A DNA stretch of 64,000 bases from CAIYPH01 sp043744375 (GTDB lineage: Bacteria; Pseudomonadota; Alphaproteobacteria; Acetobacterales; Acetobacteraceae), in contig JAYTUU010000061.1 in the NCBI GenBank assembly GCA_043744375.1, positions 5,847 through 69,846 on the forward strand, given 5' to 3'. Of this stretch, positions 46,775-55,059 are shown one piece after another. Position 1 is the stretch's first letter. Each line of letters begins with the position of its first letter. Below the pieces are notes generated by a model, which saw nothing but the letters and a program-made list of their open reading frames with translations, was not told where the DNA came from and searched no databases. A program made the translations under genes and the position numbers.

Positions 46775-47281
46775 CTACGTCCCCTCCCCGCTCCTGTCCC
46801 GCAGCGCCGCCAGTGCGGCAAACGCCGATGTCGGGGCCGCCTCAGCGGCATCCGGCAGAACCGCGCCAGGCTTGCGCGGATAGGGATCGAGATCGAGCGC
46901 CAACTGCTCAACCACCGCCTCGCCAATATCGATGACGCCCCCCTCATAGGGAATTTCATCGTCCGACTCGGGATTCTCGTCGTCGTGCTCAGTACCCGCC
47001 GGCACGAAACGAACCCGGAAGCGCTCCGTGACCGCGCAGTCGAACGGTTCGAGCGACACCACGCACTCGCGCACCAGGCGCGCGCGCAAAGTGCCCTCGG
47101 CCACCACGATGCCACCCTCGCCGTTCACCAGCTTCAACCGGCACGACAGCGCGCGAACCGCCGCCACGCCGAGCCGAACGGCGATCGCCGCAAGCTCCGC
47201 CGGTTCCGCTTTCACATGGCAGTCGAGTCCCGCCGGACCAAACATCTCGATACGAATGATACGGCTCAGTTCGGGCGTCAT
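46775..47281 (-). CDS. YceD/DUF177 family protein
   Basis: This 168-residue protein has the DUF177 pattern: a conserved RECVVSLEPFDCAVTERF-like segment with two cysteines, an acidic loop (DDENPESDDE) and the C-terminal IDIGEAVVEQLALDLDPYPRKPGA. YceD proteins are linked to 23S rRNA accumulation and often precede rpmF-plsX; those genes do not follow here, rpmE being convergent instead. Its ATG overlaps the CBP3 gene stop by 4 nt. Confidence 0.88.
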   Translation of the reverse strand: MTPELSRIIRIEMFGPAGLDCHVKAEPAELAAIAVRLGVAAVRALSCRLKLVNGEGGIVVAEGTLRARLVRECVVSLEPFDCAVTERFRVRFVPAGTEHDDENPESDDEIPYEGGVIDIGEAVVEQLALDLDPYPRKPGAVLPDAAEAAPTSAFAALAALRDRSGEGT

Positions 47282-47841
47282 GCCAGCATGGCCCTGAGAT
47301 CATCGGCCGGCACGAACCGCACGTCGCCCCGCAGCATCGGCTCCAGCGCCTGTCCGGCCAGCGCCGCATCCTGGGCGAACGCGACCGCGGCCAGCGCGTC
47401 AGGCGCCGCCAGCCCGTCGCGCACGGGCGGCACGTCCCCGCGCCAGACATTGCGCGCCAGCGCCGCGGCCAGGGCGGCCCGATCCCCGGCCAGCAGCGCG
47501 TCCTGATAGATCGCCGAGCGGCCGTGAAACGCTTCCCACATCGCGCGGTTCTTGCGACCCACCGAAAGGTCCCCCACGCCCATTTCGCGCAGGTTCAGGT
47601 CCATGTCGTGGAACATCGCATCGAACACCGCCTGCCCGAGCAGCGGCCCCTGCGGCGGCAGCATGCCGAGCCGGCGGATCACCAGGAACACATGCAACCC
47701 GACCATGTCGAACCGTCCATCCAGCGTGTCGGGCACGCCGATCTCGCCATAGAGAAACGGCGCGCGAGCCGCCGCGACGGCCGCTCCGTAGAGCTGATAG
47801 CCGGGCCGTTCATGGCGATTGCGGCGCAGAAAAGCGAACAC
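47278..47841 (-). CDS. Ubiquinol-cytochrome c chaperone (CBP3 family)
   Basis: The 187-residue protein matches the CBP3 family, which in mitochondria helps cytochrome b synthesis and bc1 assembly. Seen are YGAAVAAARAPFLYGEIGVPDTLDGRFDMV and the typical DAMFHDMDLNLREMGVGDLSVGRKNRAM-type helices. It starts with GTG at 47841. Pairing with DUF177 downstream and divergent bamE upstream is the common alphaproteobacterial layout. Confidence 0.88.
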   Translation of the reverse strand: MFAFLRRNRHERPGYQLYGAAVAAARAPFLYGEIGVPDTLDGRFDMVGLHVFLVIRRLGMLPPQGPLLGQAVFDAMFHDMDLNLREMGVGDLSVGRKNRAMWEAFHGRSAIYQDALLAGDRAALAAALARNVWRGDVPPVRDGLAAPDALAAVAFAQDAALAGQALEPMLRGDVRFVPADDLRAMLA

Positions 47842-47980
47842 GCGGTGGGGGTTCTCCGATTGGCGGATGGGCGTGAGGGTTCATAGCCACATGCCGGATT
47901 GATTGACAGCGCCGGCCAGCCATGACACGCCATAGAGGTGGTTGGATTGTGCCGCCGGTCAATGCCGGTTCCGGCGTTTC

Positions 47981-48028
47981 CTGGCATGTGCTATTGCTGG
48001 CAGGTGCTAGTGCTGGCATGTGCTGCTA
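47981..48028. repeat. Three degenerate 16-bp tandem repeats upstream of bamE
   Basis: Units CTGGCATGTGCTATTG (47981-47996), CTGGCAGGTGCTAGTG (47997-48012) and CTGGCATGTGCTGCTA (48013-48028) lie 34 nt before the bamE start. A TATATT follows directly and may be part of a promoter. Confidence 0.8.
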
Positions 48029-48062
48029 TATTGCTGCCGCCTCATGGAAGGAAGCCCTCCGC

Positions 48063-48572
48063 GTGCGTCTACCCCCTCTGTTCCAGTTGCTTGGCGCGTT
48101 CCTTGTCCCGCTCGCGGGATGCAGCAGCCTGCCCACTCCGAGCCTCGATTTTCTCTCGCATCCGCCGCAGGTCCGCGGCAACCGCGTCGATGCCGAGCGT
48201 CTTGCCGAGTTGGTCCCCGGCGTCAGCACCCGCGCCGACGTCACCGCCGTGCTCGGCTCGCCCAGCGCGCGCGCCACCTTCGACGACACCACCTGGATCT
48301 ACATCAGCGCCATCACCCGGCCGCGCATCGGCTCCACCCAGGCGGTGCTCGAGCAGCAGGTGGTGACCGTCTCGTTCGACTCCAAAGGCACGATGCAGGG
48401 CGTGACGACTCGCACTGGCGCCGATTCCCGCCCGGTCGATTTCGTCAGCCGGACGACCCCCGCGCCCGGCACCGACGCCGGCTTCTTCCAGCAGCTATTC
48501 GGCAATATCGGCCGCTTCGGGCCCGGCGGCGGCGCCGGCGCCGGCTCAGGCACCGGCAGCAGCAACTACTGA
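48063..48572 (+). CDS. bamE: Outer membrane protein assembly factor BamE (SmpA/OmlA lipoprotein)
   Basis: BamE is a small lipoprotein of the BAM complex. Start GTG at 48063 is preceded by GGAAGGAAG and gives a lipoprotein signal with the lipobox L-A-G-C (Cys20). The domain follows: AERLAELVPGVSTRADVTAVLGSPSARATFDDTTWIYIS, split over the BamE fold. The 169-residue product ends in a glycine-rich tail (GPGGGAGAGSGTGSS). An earlier ATG at 47922 would hide the signal peptide and is rejected. Confidence 0.9.
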   Translation: MRLPPLFQLLGAFLVPLAGCSSLPTPSLDFLSHPPQVRGNRVDAERLAELVPGVSTRADVTAVLGSPSARATFDDTTWIYISAITRPRIGSTQAVLEQQVVTVSFDSKGTMQGVTTRTGADSRPVDFVSRTTPAPGTDAGFFQQLFGNIGRFGPGGGAGAGSGTGSSNY

Positions 48573-48588
48573 CCGCCTGAATCTTGGC

Positions 48589-49797
48589 CTACGCCGCCGC
48601 GCGCGGCGGCGGCAGCATGTGCCAGCCCACCAGCGCCATGGCCACCACCAGCGCCGGCAGCACGGACATATTCACCGCCACCCAGCCGCTCGCCGCATGC
48701 AGCACGCCGGACGTAAAGGCGGTGATGGCGACCGTGGTGAACACGATGAAGTCGTTCGCCGCCTGCGCGCGCACCCGCTCATGCGGCGCGTGCGCGGTCG
48801 ACAGCAGCGCCGAGGCGCCGACAAACATGAAGTTCCAGCCAACGCCCAGCAGCATCAGCGCCACCGTGAAGGTCATGAACGACGACCCGCTCACCGCGTA
48901 GCCGATACAGCCAAAGTTAAGCACGCCGCCGAGCAGGATCACCTTGTGCGCCCCCCAGCGTTCGATCAGCGGGCCGGAGATGAAGCCCGGCGCGAACATC
49001 GCGATGGCGTGGGTGCGGATCACGTCGGTGCTGTCGTTCACCCCGAAGCCGCACAGCATCATTTCCAGCGGCGTCGCGGCCATGATCAGGTTCATCGTGC
49101 CGTACGAAACCAGCCCGGCAACAGCCGAGGTGATGAACGCGGGTCGCGCGATGATCACCCGGATCGGTGTCGGCGACACCTGGCGCGGCACCGGCGGCGG
49201 CAGATCGACGATCGCCAGCATCACCATGATCGCCACCGGCAGCAGCCCCATGGCGATGTAGGTGCCAAGGAACAGCACCGGCCCCAGCGCGTCCTTGGTC
49301 GCCTTCACCAGCTCCGGGCCGAGAATGGCGGCCAGCACGCCGCCGGCCATCACCAAAGCGATGGCGCGCGACCGCTCGCTCGGCCGGGCCACCTCCGCCG
49401 CGGCAAACCGGTAATGCTGGCCGATGCCGAACCCGAAGCCGAGCGGCACCGCGCCGATGCAGAACAGCACGAAATCGCCCCGGAGCACGCCGAGCCCGAG
49501 CAGGATGGTGCCCAGCAGCGTCGCGAGCGCGCCCATCATGAAGCCAGCCCGCCGCCCGAACCGCCCGAACACCATCCCGGCAGGGATCGAGGCCGTCATC
49601 ATCGCCGTCATCTGCAACGCATAGGGCAGCGTCGCCAGCGTCTTGTCCGCCACCAGGCTGTGCCCGATCAGCGCGCTGATCGCCACCTGGCTGATCCCCG
49701 TGGCGCCCACCAGCCCCTGACAGACAAAAAGCATCCAGACATTACGATTCAAAGCGGGACGATTCAAAGCGGGACGATTCAAAGTGGGGCGGTTCAT
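48589..49797 (-). CDS. MFS transporter
   Basis: This 402-residue protein has about 12 predicted membrane helices and the MFS loop signature between helices 2 and 3 (GMVFGRFGRRAGFMMGA). Substrate unknown; the layout fits drug or small-molecule exporters. The N-terminus has an in-frame five-residue repeat (LNRPA twice, then variants) encoded by three 15-bp units. Start ATG 49797 (MNRPTLNRPAL); the true start may lie after the repeats. It follows thiL by 38 nt. Confidence 0.85.
   Translation of the reverse strand: MNRPTLNRPALNRPALNRNVWMLFVCQGLVGATGISQVAISALIGHSLVADKTLATLPYALQMTAMMTASIPAGMVFGRFGRRAGFMMGALATLLGTILLGLGVLRGDFVLFCIGAVPLGFGFGIGQHYRFAAAEVARPSERSRAIALVMAGGVLAAILGPELVKATKDALGPVLFLGTYIAMGLLPVAIMVMLAIVDLPPPVPRQVSPTPIRVIIARPAFITSAVAGLVSYGTMNLIMAATPLEMMLCGFGVNDSTDVIRTHAIAMFAPGFISGPLIERWGAHKVILLGGVLNFGCIGYAVSGSSFMTFTVALMLLGVGWNFMFVGASALLSTAHAPHERVRAQAANDFIVFTTVAITAFTSGVLHAASGWVAVNMSVLPALVVAMALVGWHMLPPPRAAA
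49745..49789. repeat. Three 15-bp tandem repeats at the start of the MFS gene
   Basis: CGATTCAAAGCGGGA occurs at 49745-49759 and 49760-49774, with a copy carrying two changes at 49775-49789. The unit is a multiple of three, so copy number could vary without a frameshift. Confidence 0.92.
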
Positions 49798-49835
49798 GCG
49801 GCTTCTTTCAACGGGCCATTCAGGCACGGGGCACT

Positions 49836-50792
49836 TTACCCAAAATGGCTCCAGCCACCCTTCTCCAACGGCAGCACAGAGCCATCCTCAAGCAAAACCG
49901 TGACACGCGGCGCCCCCGCCAGGAAGGCACCGATGCGCGTGACGGGAATGCCCGTGGCGCGGGCGGCGGCCACCAGGGCGGCTTCCTGCCCGGGTGGCAC
50001 GGCCATCACGAGTTCGTAGTCGTCGCCCCCTGTCAGACACGTCACGATCCGGTCGGCACGCGCCGCCGGGCCCGAAAGCGGCACCAACGCCGCGTGGAGT
50101 TCAGCCGCCACCCCCGAGGCCCGGCAGAGATGGCCGACATCCTGCACCAGCCCATCGGACACATCCATCACCGCATGCGCCACCCCGTGCAGCGCCAGAC
50201 CAAGCGCCATGCGCGGCCGCGGCAGCCGGTAGCGCCCGGCGAGGAAGCCATCGGCATCCGCCAGCCGCCCGGTCGCCGCGAGCAGGCCGAGCGCGCCATC
50301 GCCGATCGTCCCGCTCACCCAAAGCCCGTCGCCCGCGCGGGCACCGCTGCGTCGCAGCGCCTGCCCGGGCATGACCGTGCCGAGCACCGTCAATGACAAG
50401 CTGACCGGCCCGCTGGTCGATGTGGTATCGCCGCCGAGCAGCCGGATGCCGAACTCCGCCTGATCCGCCGCCAGCCCCGCCGCGAAGGCCGCGAACCACG
50501 CATCCTCGGTGGCCGCCGGCACCGCGACGGTCATCAGATAGCCGAACGGCGCCGCCCCCATCGCCGCGAGGTCGGACAGGTTGGTGCGCAGCAGCTTGCG
50601 GGCAATCAGGTCCGGCGGATCGTCGGGCAGGAAATGCACGCCAGCCACCATCGCATCGGCCGCGATGACCAGTTCACGGCCGGCGGGCGGCGTGAACACG
50701 GCGGCATCGTCCAGCAGATCCAGCGCGCCCGGCCCCGCCAGCGGGCGGAAATGCCGCGCGATCCGGGCGAATTCCTCCGGTAGTCCCGTCAT
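49836..50792 (-). CDS. thiL: Thiamine-monophosphate kinase
   Basis: ThiL phosphorylates thiamine monophosphate to the diphosphate coenzyme. The 318-residue enzyme starts MTGLPEEFARIARHFRPLAG and has DLLDDAAVF, the metal-binding AADAMVAGVHF, LSDLAAMGAAP, LLGGDTTSTSGP and the C-terminal DVSDGLVQDVGHL and GGDDYEL motifs. It begins 2 nt before the nusB stop. Pairing with nusB is common in bacteria. Confidence 0.96.
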   Translation of the reverse strand: MTGLPEEFARIARHFRPLAGPGALDLLDDAAVFTPPAGRELVIAADAMVAGVHFLPDDPPDLIARKLLRTNLSDLAAMGAAPFGYLMTVAVPAATEDAWFAAFAAGLAADQAEFGIRLLGGDTTSTSGPVSLSLTVLGTVMPGQALRRSGARAGDGLWVSGTIGDGALGLLAATGRLADADGFLAGRYRLPRPRMALGLALHGVAHAVMDVSDGLVQDVGHLCRASGVAAELHAALVPLSGPAARADRIVTCLTGGDDYELVMAVPPGQEAALVAAARATGIPVTRIGAFLAGAPRVTVLLEDGSVLPLEKGGWSHFG

Positions 50793-50794
50793 CG

Positions 50795-51280
50795 TCACGC
50801 CGTCGCGGGGGCCTGGAACTCCCCGGGGCGCAGCAGATGGGCAAGGCGGTCGAGGATACCGTTGGCCATGCGCGCCTCGTCGCCGTCGAAGAAGCCGTGC
50901 GCGATATCCAGATATTCGTTGATGACCACCTTCGCCGGCGGCCCATCGGCCATCCACAGTTCGGACCCGCCGGCGCGCAGCAACGCCCGCAGCACGGGAT
51001 CGAGCCGTTCGAGCGGCCACTCCGGCGGCAACGCGGCCACCAGCATCGCGTCGATCTGTTCCTGCTGCGCGGTCGCCGTCCGCACGATGGCGGCGAACAG
51101 CGGCACCAGCGCGTCAGGCACCCGGCCATCCTCGAAGCCTCGCCCGGCCACCTCGCCGAGGCGATGGCGAACGAACTCGTCGATCACGGTTTCCGGACTG
51201 ACACCGGCCTGCTCGGCCTGGAACAGCGCCTGCACCGCCCCGACTCGGCTTGCCGTCCGTGGCCGGGACTTGGCTGCCAT
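50795..51280 (-). CDS. nusB: Transcription antitermination protein NusB
   Basis: NusB binds boxA RNA together with S10 (rpsJ at 21022). The 161-residue all-helical protein has RTASRVGAVQALFQAEQAG at the start and VVINEYLDIAHGFFDGDEARMANGILDRLA near the end. Its ATG shares a base with the ribH stop (TGATG), so ribH-nusB-thiL are probably translationally coupled. Confidence 0.95.
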   Translation of the reverse strand: MAAKSRPRTASRVGAVQALFQAEQAGVSPETVIDEFVRHRLGEVAGRGFEDGRVPDALVPLFAAIVRTATAQQEQIDAMLVAALPPEWPLERLDPVLRALLRAGGSELWMADGPPAKVVINEYLDIAHGFFDGDEARMANGILDRLAHLLRPGEFQAPATA

Positions 51281-51765
51281 CACACCGCACCCAGATAGCG
51301 CGCGGCGCGCAGCTGGATCAGCGCCGCCGCGGCCGCCTCGGCGCCCTTGTTGTGGCCATCGGAGCGCGAGCGTTCCAGCGCCTGCGTCGCCGTCGCCACC
51401 GTCAGCAGCCCGTTGCCGAGGCACAGCGCGTGGTCGAGCGCAATCCGCGTCAGCCCCGCCATCGCCTCGCGGCAGACATGCTCGTAGTGATCCGTCTCGC
51501 CCTTCACCACGCAGCCCAGCGCCACATACGCATCGAATCGCCGCCGCGTGCCACGCACCGCGAACAGGATGGCGGAGGCCAGTTCCAGCGCCCCGGCCAC
51601 ATCGATCACCGCGGCATCCGCCCCGGCCTCGCCAAGAATGCGCAACGCGCCATCGCGCAGCCCGTCCACCACCTCGGTATAATAGGGTGCCCGCACGATC
51701 AGCACGCTCGGCGCGGGGCCATCGAGCTTCGGCGCGGCCGGCAGCTTCGCGTCGGCGGTGCTCAC
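51280..51765 (-). CDS. ribH: 6,7-dimethyl-8-ribityllumazine synthase
   Basis: RibH joins the ribitylamino-pyrimidine and 3,4-dihydroxybutanone phosphate. The 161-residue protein has the GALELASAILFAV segment and DAYVALGCVVKGETDHYEHVC, with the catalytic histidine in the HYEHV context, and a C-terminal NKGAEAAAAAL. It overlaps ribBA by 4 nt. Confidence 0.97.
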   Translation of the reverse strand: MSTADAKLPAAPKLDGPAPSVLIVRAPYYTEVVDGLRDGALRILGEAGADAAVIDVAGALELASAILFAVRGTRRRFDAYVALGCVVKGETDHYEHVCREAMAGLTRIALDHALCLGNGLLTVATATQALERSRSDGHNKGAEAAAAALIQLRAARYLGAV

Positions 51766-52889
51766 CGCCCAGGCTCCCGCCCGATCGACCGCCGCTCGAC
51801 CACCGTCAGCCCGTAACCCTCAAGCCCAATGATATGCTGATGCGTGTTCGACAGCAGGATCATCTCCTGCACCCCGAGATCGAGCAGGATTTGCGCCCCG
51901 ATCCCGTAATCCCGCAATTCCGTCCGCGGCCGCTCCGCCCCGGTCAGCATGCGGACCCGCTCGGAAATCGTCGTCGGCCGCATCTCGCGCAGCAGCACGA
52001 TGGCGCCCCGGCCCTCCGCCGCGATCATCGCCATCGCATGGCCAAGATGGTCGCGGGTCACATCGCCCAGCAGATCGTTCAGCAGATCGACCGCGTGCAT
52101 CCGCACCATCACCGGCCCGGGCGCGCTCAGATCGCCCTTCACCAGCACCAGATGCTCGGCGTAATCGACCGTATTGGCATACACCACCAGCCGCCACTCG
52201 CCGCCGATCGCATGCGGCATCACGCCTTCCTGCACCCGCTTGACCAGCCGCTCGGTGCGCCGGCGATGGCCGATCAGGTCCGCGATGGTGCCAAGCTTGA
52301 GGTTGTGATGCTGCGCGAACGCCACCAGGTCCGGCAGCCGCGCCATGGTGCCGTCATCGTTCATGATCTCGCAGATCACCCCCGCCGGCGTCAGCCCGGC
52401 AAGGCGCGCGATATCGACGGCGGCCTCGGTATGCCCGGCCCGGATCAGCGTGCCACCCTCGCGCGCCATCAGCGGGAACACATGGCCGGGCGTGACGATC
52501 TGGTCGCGCGGCGTCTCCGGATTGATCGCCACGGCCACCGTATGCGACCGGTCATGCGCCGAAATCCCCGTCGTCACCCCGTCGCGCGCCTCGATGGACA
52601 CGGTGAACGCCGTCTGGTGCCGCGAACTGTTGGACTGGCTCATCAGCGGCAGACCAAGCTGCTCGACACGCTGACGGGTCATCGCCAGGCAGATCAGCCC
52701 GCGCGCGAACCGCGCCATGAAATTGACCGCCGCGGGCGTGGCGAACTGCGCGGGAATGACAAGGTCGCCCTCGTTCTCCCGGTCCTCGTCATCGACAAGG
52801 ATGAACATGCGGCCGTTGCGGGCCTCCTCGATCAGATCCTCGGCCGAGGCGAGGTATTCCGACAGGCTGCGGGTGACGAGTTCGCTCAT
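51762..52889 (-). CDS. ribB: 3,4-dihydroxy-2-butanone-4-phosphate synthase with degenerate GTP cyclohydrolase II-like domain
   Basis: The N-terminal domain (about 1-205) is an intact RibB, with DDEDRENEGDL, RHQTAFTVSIEARDGVTTGIS and AGHTEAAVDIA. The C-terminal domain (about 210-375) aligns in length and in SNTHQHIIGLEGYGL with GTP cyclohydrolase II but has no cysteines where the three zinc ligands of that enzyme should be (VRMHAVDLLNDLLGD replaces the usual HSECLTGD-type motif). The fusion resembles RibBX-type proteins. A separate ribA elsewhere is expected. Confidence 0.93.
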   Translation of the reverse strand: MSELVTRSLSEYLASAEDLIEEARNGRMFILVDDEDRENEGDLVIPAQFATPAAVNFMARFARGLICLAMTRQRVEQLGLPLMSQSNSSRHQTAFTVSIEARDGVTTGISAHDRSHTVAVAINPETPRDQIVTPGHVFPLMAREGGTLIRAGHTEAAVDIARLAGLTPAGVICEIMNDDGTMARLPDLVAFAQHHNLKLGTIADLIGHRRRTERLVKRVQEGVMPHAIGGEWRLVVYANTVDYAEHLVLVKGDLSAPGPVMVRMHAVDLLNDLLGDVTRDHLGHAMAMIAAEGRGAIVLLREMRPTTISERVRMLTGAERPRTELRDYGIGAQILLDLGVQEMILLSNTHQHIIGLEGYGLTVVERRSIGREPGR

Positions 52890-53485
52890 TTGTACTCCGA
52901 GAGCCGGGCGACGTAACGCGCGACAGTGTCAATTTCGATGTTGACGGGATCGCCCGGCCGCAGGAAGCCGAAACTCGTCACGGCTGCCGTGTGCGGGATG
53001 ATGTTCACGCTGAACTCCGGCCCTCGCACTTCATTGACGGTCAGCGACACCCCATCAACCGCCACCGACCCCTTGGGCGCGATGAAGCGGGCCAGCGGAT
53101 CGGGCACCCGGAACGTCCAGCGCACCGATCCATGCACCGGATCGGCCGCCAGCACCTCGCCCACCCCGTCCACATGCCCAGCCACGATATGCCCACCCAA
53201 CTCGTCGCCGACCTTGAGCGGACGCTCCAGATTGACCCGCGTGCCAACGCGCCAGGCGCCCAAAGTGGTCTTCGACAGCGTCTCGTCCGAAGCATTGACG
53301 GCAAACCAGTCGGGGCCAACCTCGATCGCCGTCAGGCAGCAGCCGGAGCATGAAATCGACGCGCCAAGCGGGATGGCGGCCGTCTCCGGCCAGGGCGAAC
53401 CGATGGTGAGCCGCATGTCGCGCCCTGCCCCGCTCGGCTCGATGGCCCGGACGGTGCCGAGGCCGGTGACGATACCCGTGAACAT
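52886..53485 (-). CDS. ribE: Riboflavin synthase (alpha chain)
   Basis: The enzyme dismutates two lumazines into riboflavin and a pyrimidine. The 199-residue protein has the duplicated lumazine-binding barrels: MFTGIVTGLGTV, SCSGCCLTAIEV and GGHIVAGHVDGVGEV in the first, SVAVDGVSLTVNEV and NIIPHTAAVTSFG in the second. It overlaps ribD by one base and ribBA by 4 nt. Confidence 0.97.
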   Translation of the reverse strand: MFTGIVTGLGTVRAIEPSGAGRDMRLTIGSPWPETAAIPLGASISCSGCCLTAIEVGPDWFAVNASDETLSKTTLGAWRVGTRVNLERPLKVGDELGGHIVAGHVDGVGEVLAADPVHGSVRWTFRVPDPLARFIAPKGSVAVDGVSLTVNEVRGPEFSVNIIPHTAAVTSFGFLRPGDPVNIEIDTVARYVARLSEYK

Positions 53486-54582
53486 CAGGCCTCCCTCCGC
53501 AATTCGGTCAAAACATCAGCCCCCAGCGTTGCCACGGAATGGCGCACGAAACGGGGCATGTCGGCAAGCCGGGAAATGCCAAAACCCTGCACCCCAGGCC
53601 AGCCATCCCCGCCCATCACGGCGGGCGCGTGAAACCAGGCGATCCGGTCCACCAGATCGGCACGCAACAGCGATCCCGCAAGCTGCCCGCCACCCTCAAC
53701 CAGCAGCCGCGTGATCCCACGCTCCGCCAGCGCCTGCAACGCCCGCTTCAGATCGACGCCGGCATTGGCGCCGGGCACGTCGATCAGCGTCACCCCGAGA
53801 TCGGACAGCGCCCGCCGGCGAATGGCATCCGCACCGTTGCGCGCGACAATCCAGGTCGGCACCACCCGCGCAGTCGCCACCAGCCGCGCCGTCAACGCGG
53901 TCCGCAAATGGCTGTCCGCGACCACGCGCACCACCGGCAGCGCGCGAAATCCCGGAATCCGGCAGGTCAGATCGGGGTCATCTGCCATCACCGTGCCGAC
54001 GCCGACCATGACGGCATCCTGCTGCCCACGCAGCGCATGCGCCGCCCGGCGTGACGCCGCCCCAGTGATCCACTGGCTCTCGCCCGCACTGGTGGCAATC
54101 CGCCCATCCAGCGTCGAGGCCAGCTTCAGCGTCACCAGCGGCCGGCCGGCCCGCACGCGCATGAAAAACCCGGCATTCGCCGCGTCGGTTTCCGCCGTCA
54201 GCACCCCCTCGGTCACCGCGATCCCCGCCGCAAGCAGCCGCGCCACACCCGCCCCGTTCACCCGCGGATCAACGTCCCGCGAGCCGATGACAACCCGGGC
54301 AATCCCCGCCGCGATCAGCGCATCCGTGCAGGGCGGCGTCCGTCCGTGATGGCAGCACGGCTCCAGCGTCACATAGGCCGTGGCCCCGCGCGCCGCCTCG
54401 CCGGCCATCGCCAGCGCCCCCATTTCGCCATGCGGTCGTCCGCCCGGCGCCGTCACGGCCCGCCCGACCACCCGCCCGTCGCGCACGATCACGCATCCCA
54501 CCGCCGGGTTCGGCCAGCACACGCCGAGACCACGCCGCGCCATCGCCAGGGCCGCGCGCATATGGGCGATATCGTGTTCCAT
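53485..54582 (-). CDS. ribD: Bifunctional diaminohydroxyphosphoribosylaminopyrimidine deaminase / 5-amino-6-(5-phosphoribosylamino)uracil reductase
   Basis: RibD performs the second and third steps of riboflavin synthesis. The deaminase domain has zinc ligands His51, Cys76 and Cys85 (PHGEMGAL and EPCCHHGRTPPC); the usual HAE reads HGE here, with the catalytic Glu53 kept. The reductase domain begins about residue 150 (RPLVTLKLASTLDGRIA) and has the VEGGGQLAGSLL motif. The ATG at 54582 is preferred; 54561 is possible. Length 365 aa. Confidence 0.95.
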   Translation of the reverse strand: MEHDIAHMRAALAMARRGLGVCWPNPAVGCVIVRDGRVVGRAVTAPGGRPHGEMGALAMAGEAARGATAYVTLEPCCHHGRTPPCTDALIAAGIARVVIGSRDVDPRVNGAGVARLLAAGIAVTEGVLTAETDAANAGFFMRVRAGRPLVTLKLASTLDGRIATSAGESQWITGAASRRAAHALRGQQDAVMVGVGTVMADDPDLTCRIPGFRALPVVRVVADSHLRTALTARLVATARVVPTWIVARNGADAIRRRALSDLGVTLIDVPGANAGVDLKRALQALAERGITRLLVEGGGQLAGSLLRADLVDRIAWFHAPAVMGGDGWPGVQGFGISRLADMPRFVRHSVATLGADVLTELRREA

Positions 54583-54586
54583 GCCG

Positions 54587-55042
54587 CTAGCCGGGGTCGC
54601 CCAGTTTACCAAGAAAGGCCTCGAAGTCCTTGGCTTCACGGAAATTCCGATACACCGACGCGAACCGCACATAGGCGACGGCATCGACCTCCTTGAGCGT
54701 CTCCATCACCAGTTCGCCGATCTGCTGGCTCGGAATATCCGTCTCACCGGACGCTTCAAGCTGACGCACCAACCCATTGACAATACGCTCGATCCGCTCC
54801 TCCTGCACCGGCCGCTTGCGCAGCGCGATACGGATCGAGCGGGCCAGCTTGTCGCGATCGAACGGCACCCGCCGGTTATCCGCCTTCACCACCGTCAACT
54901 CACGCAGCTGCACCCGCTCGACGGTGGTGAAGCGCTGGCTGCACCCCGTGCAGAACCGCCGCCGCCGGATCGCCGAGCCGTCCTCGCTGGGACGGCTGTC
55001 CTTCACCTGGGTATCCTCGTTGCCGCAGAACGGGCAGCGCAT
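54587..55042 (-). CDS. nrdR: Transcriptional repressor NrdR
   Basis: NrdR represses ribonucleotide reductase genes in response to dATP/ATP. The 151-residue protein has a zinc finger (Cys3, Cys6, Cys31, Cys34) and an ATP-cone domain (about 49-139) with KADNRRVPFDRDKLARSI. It lies between glyA and ribD, a widespread arrangement, 4 nt before ribD. Confidence 0.97.
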   Translation of the reverse strand: MRCPFCGNEDTQVKDSRPSEDGSAIRRRRFCTGCSQRFTTVERVQLRELTVVKADNRRVPFDRDKLARSIRIALRKRPVQEERIERIVNGLVRQLEASGETDIPSQQIGELVMETLKEVDAVAYVRFASVYRNFREAKDFEAFLGKLGDPG

Positions 55043-55059
55043 CGCGGGCTACCGTCCTG

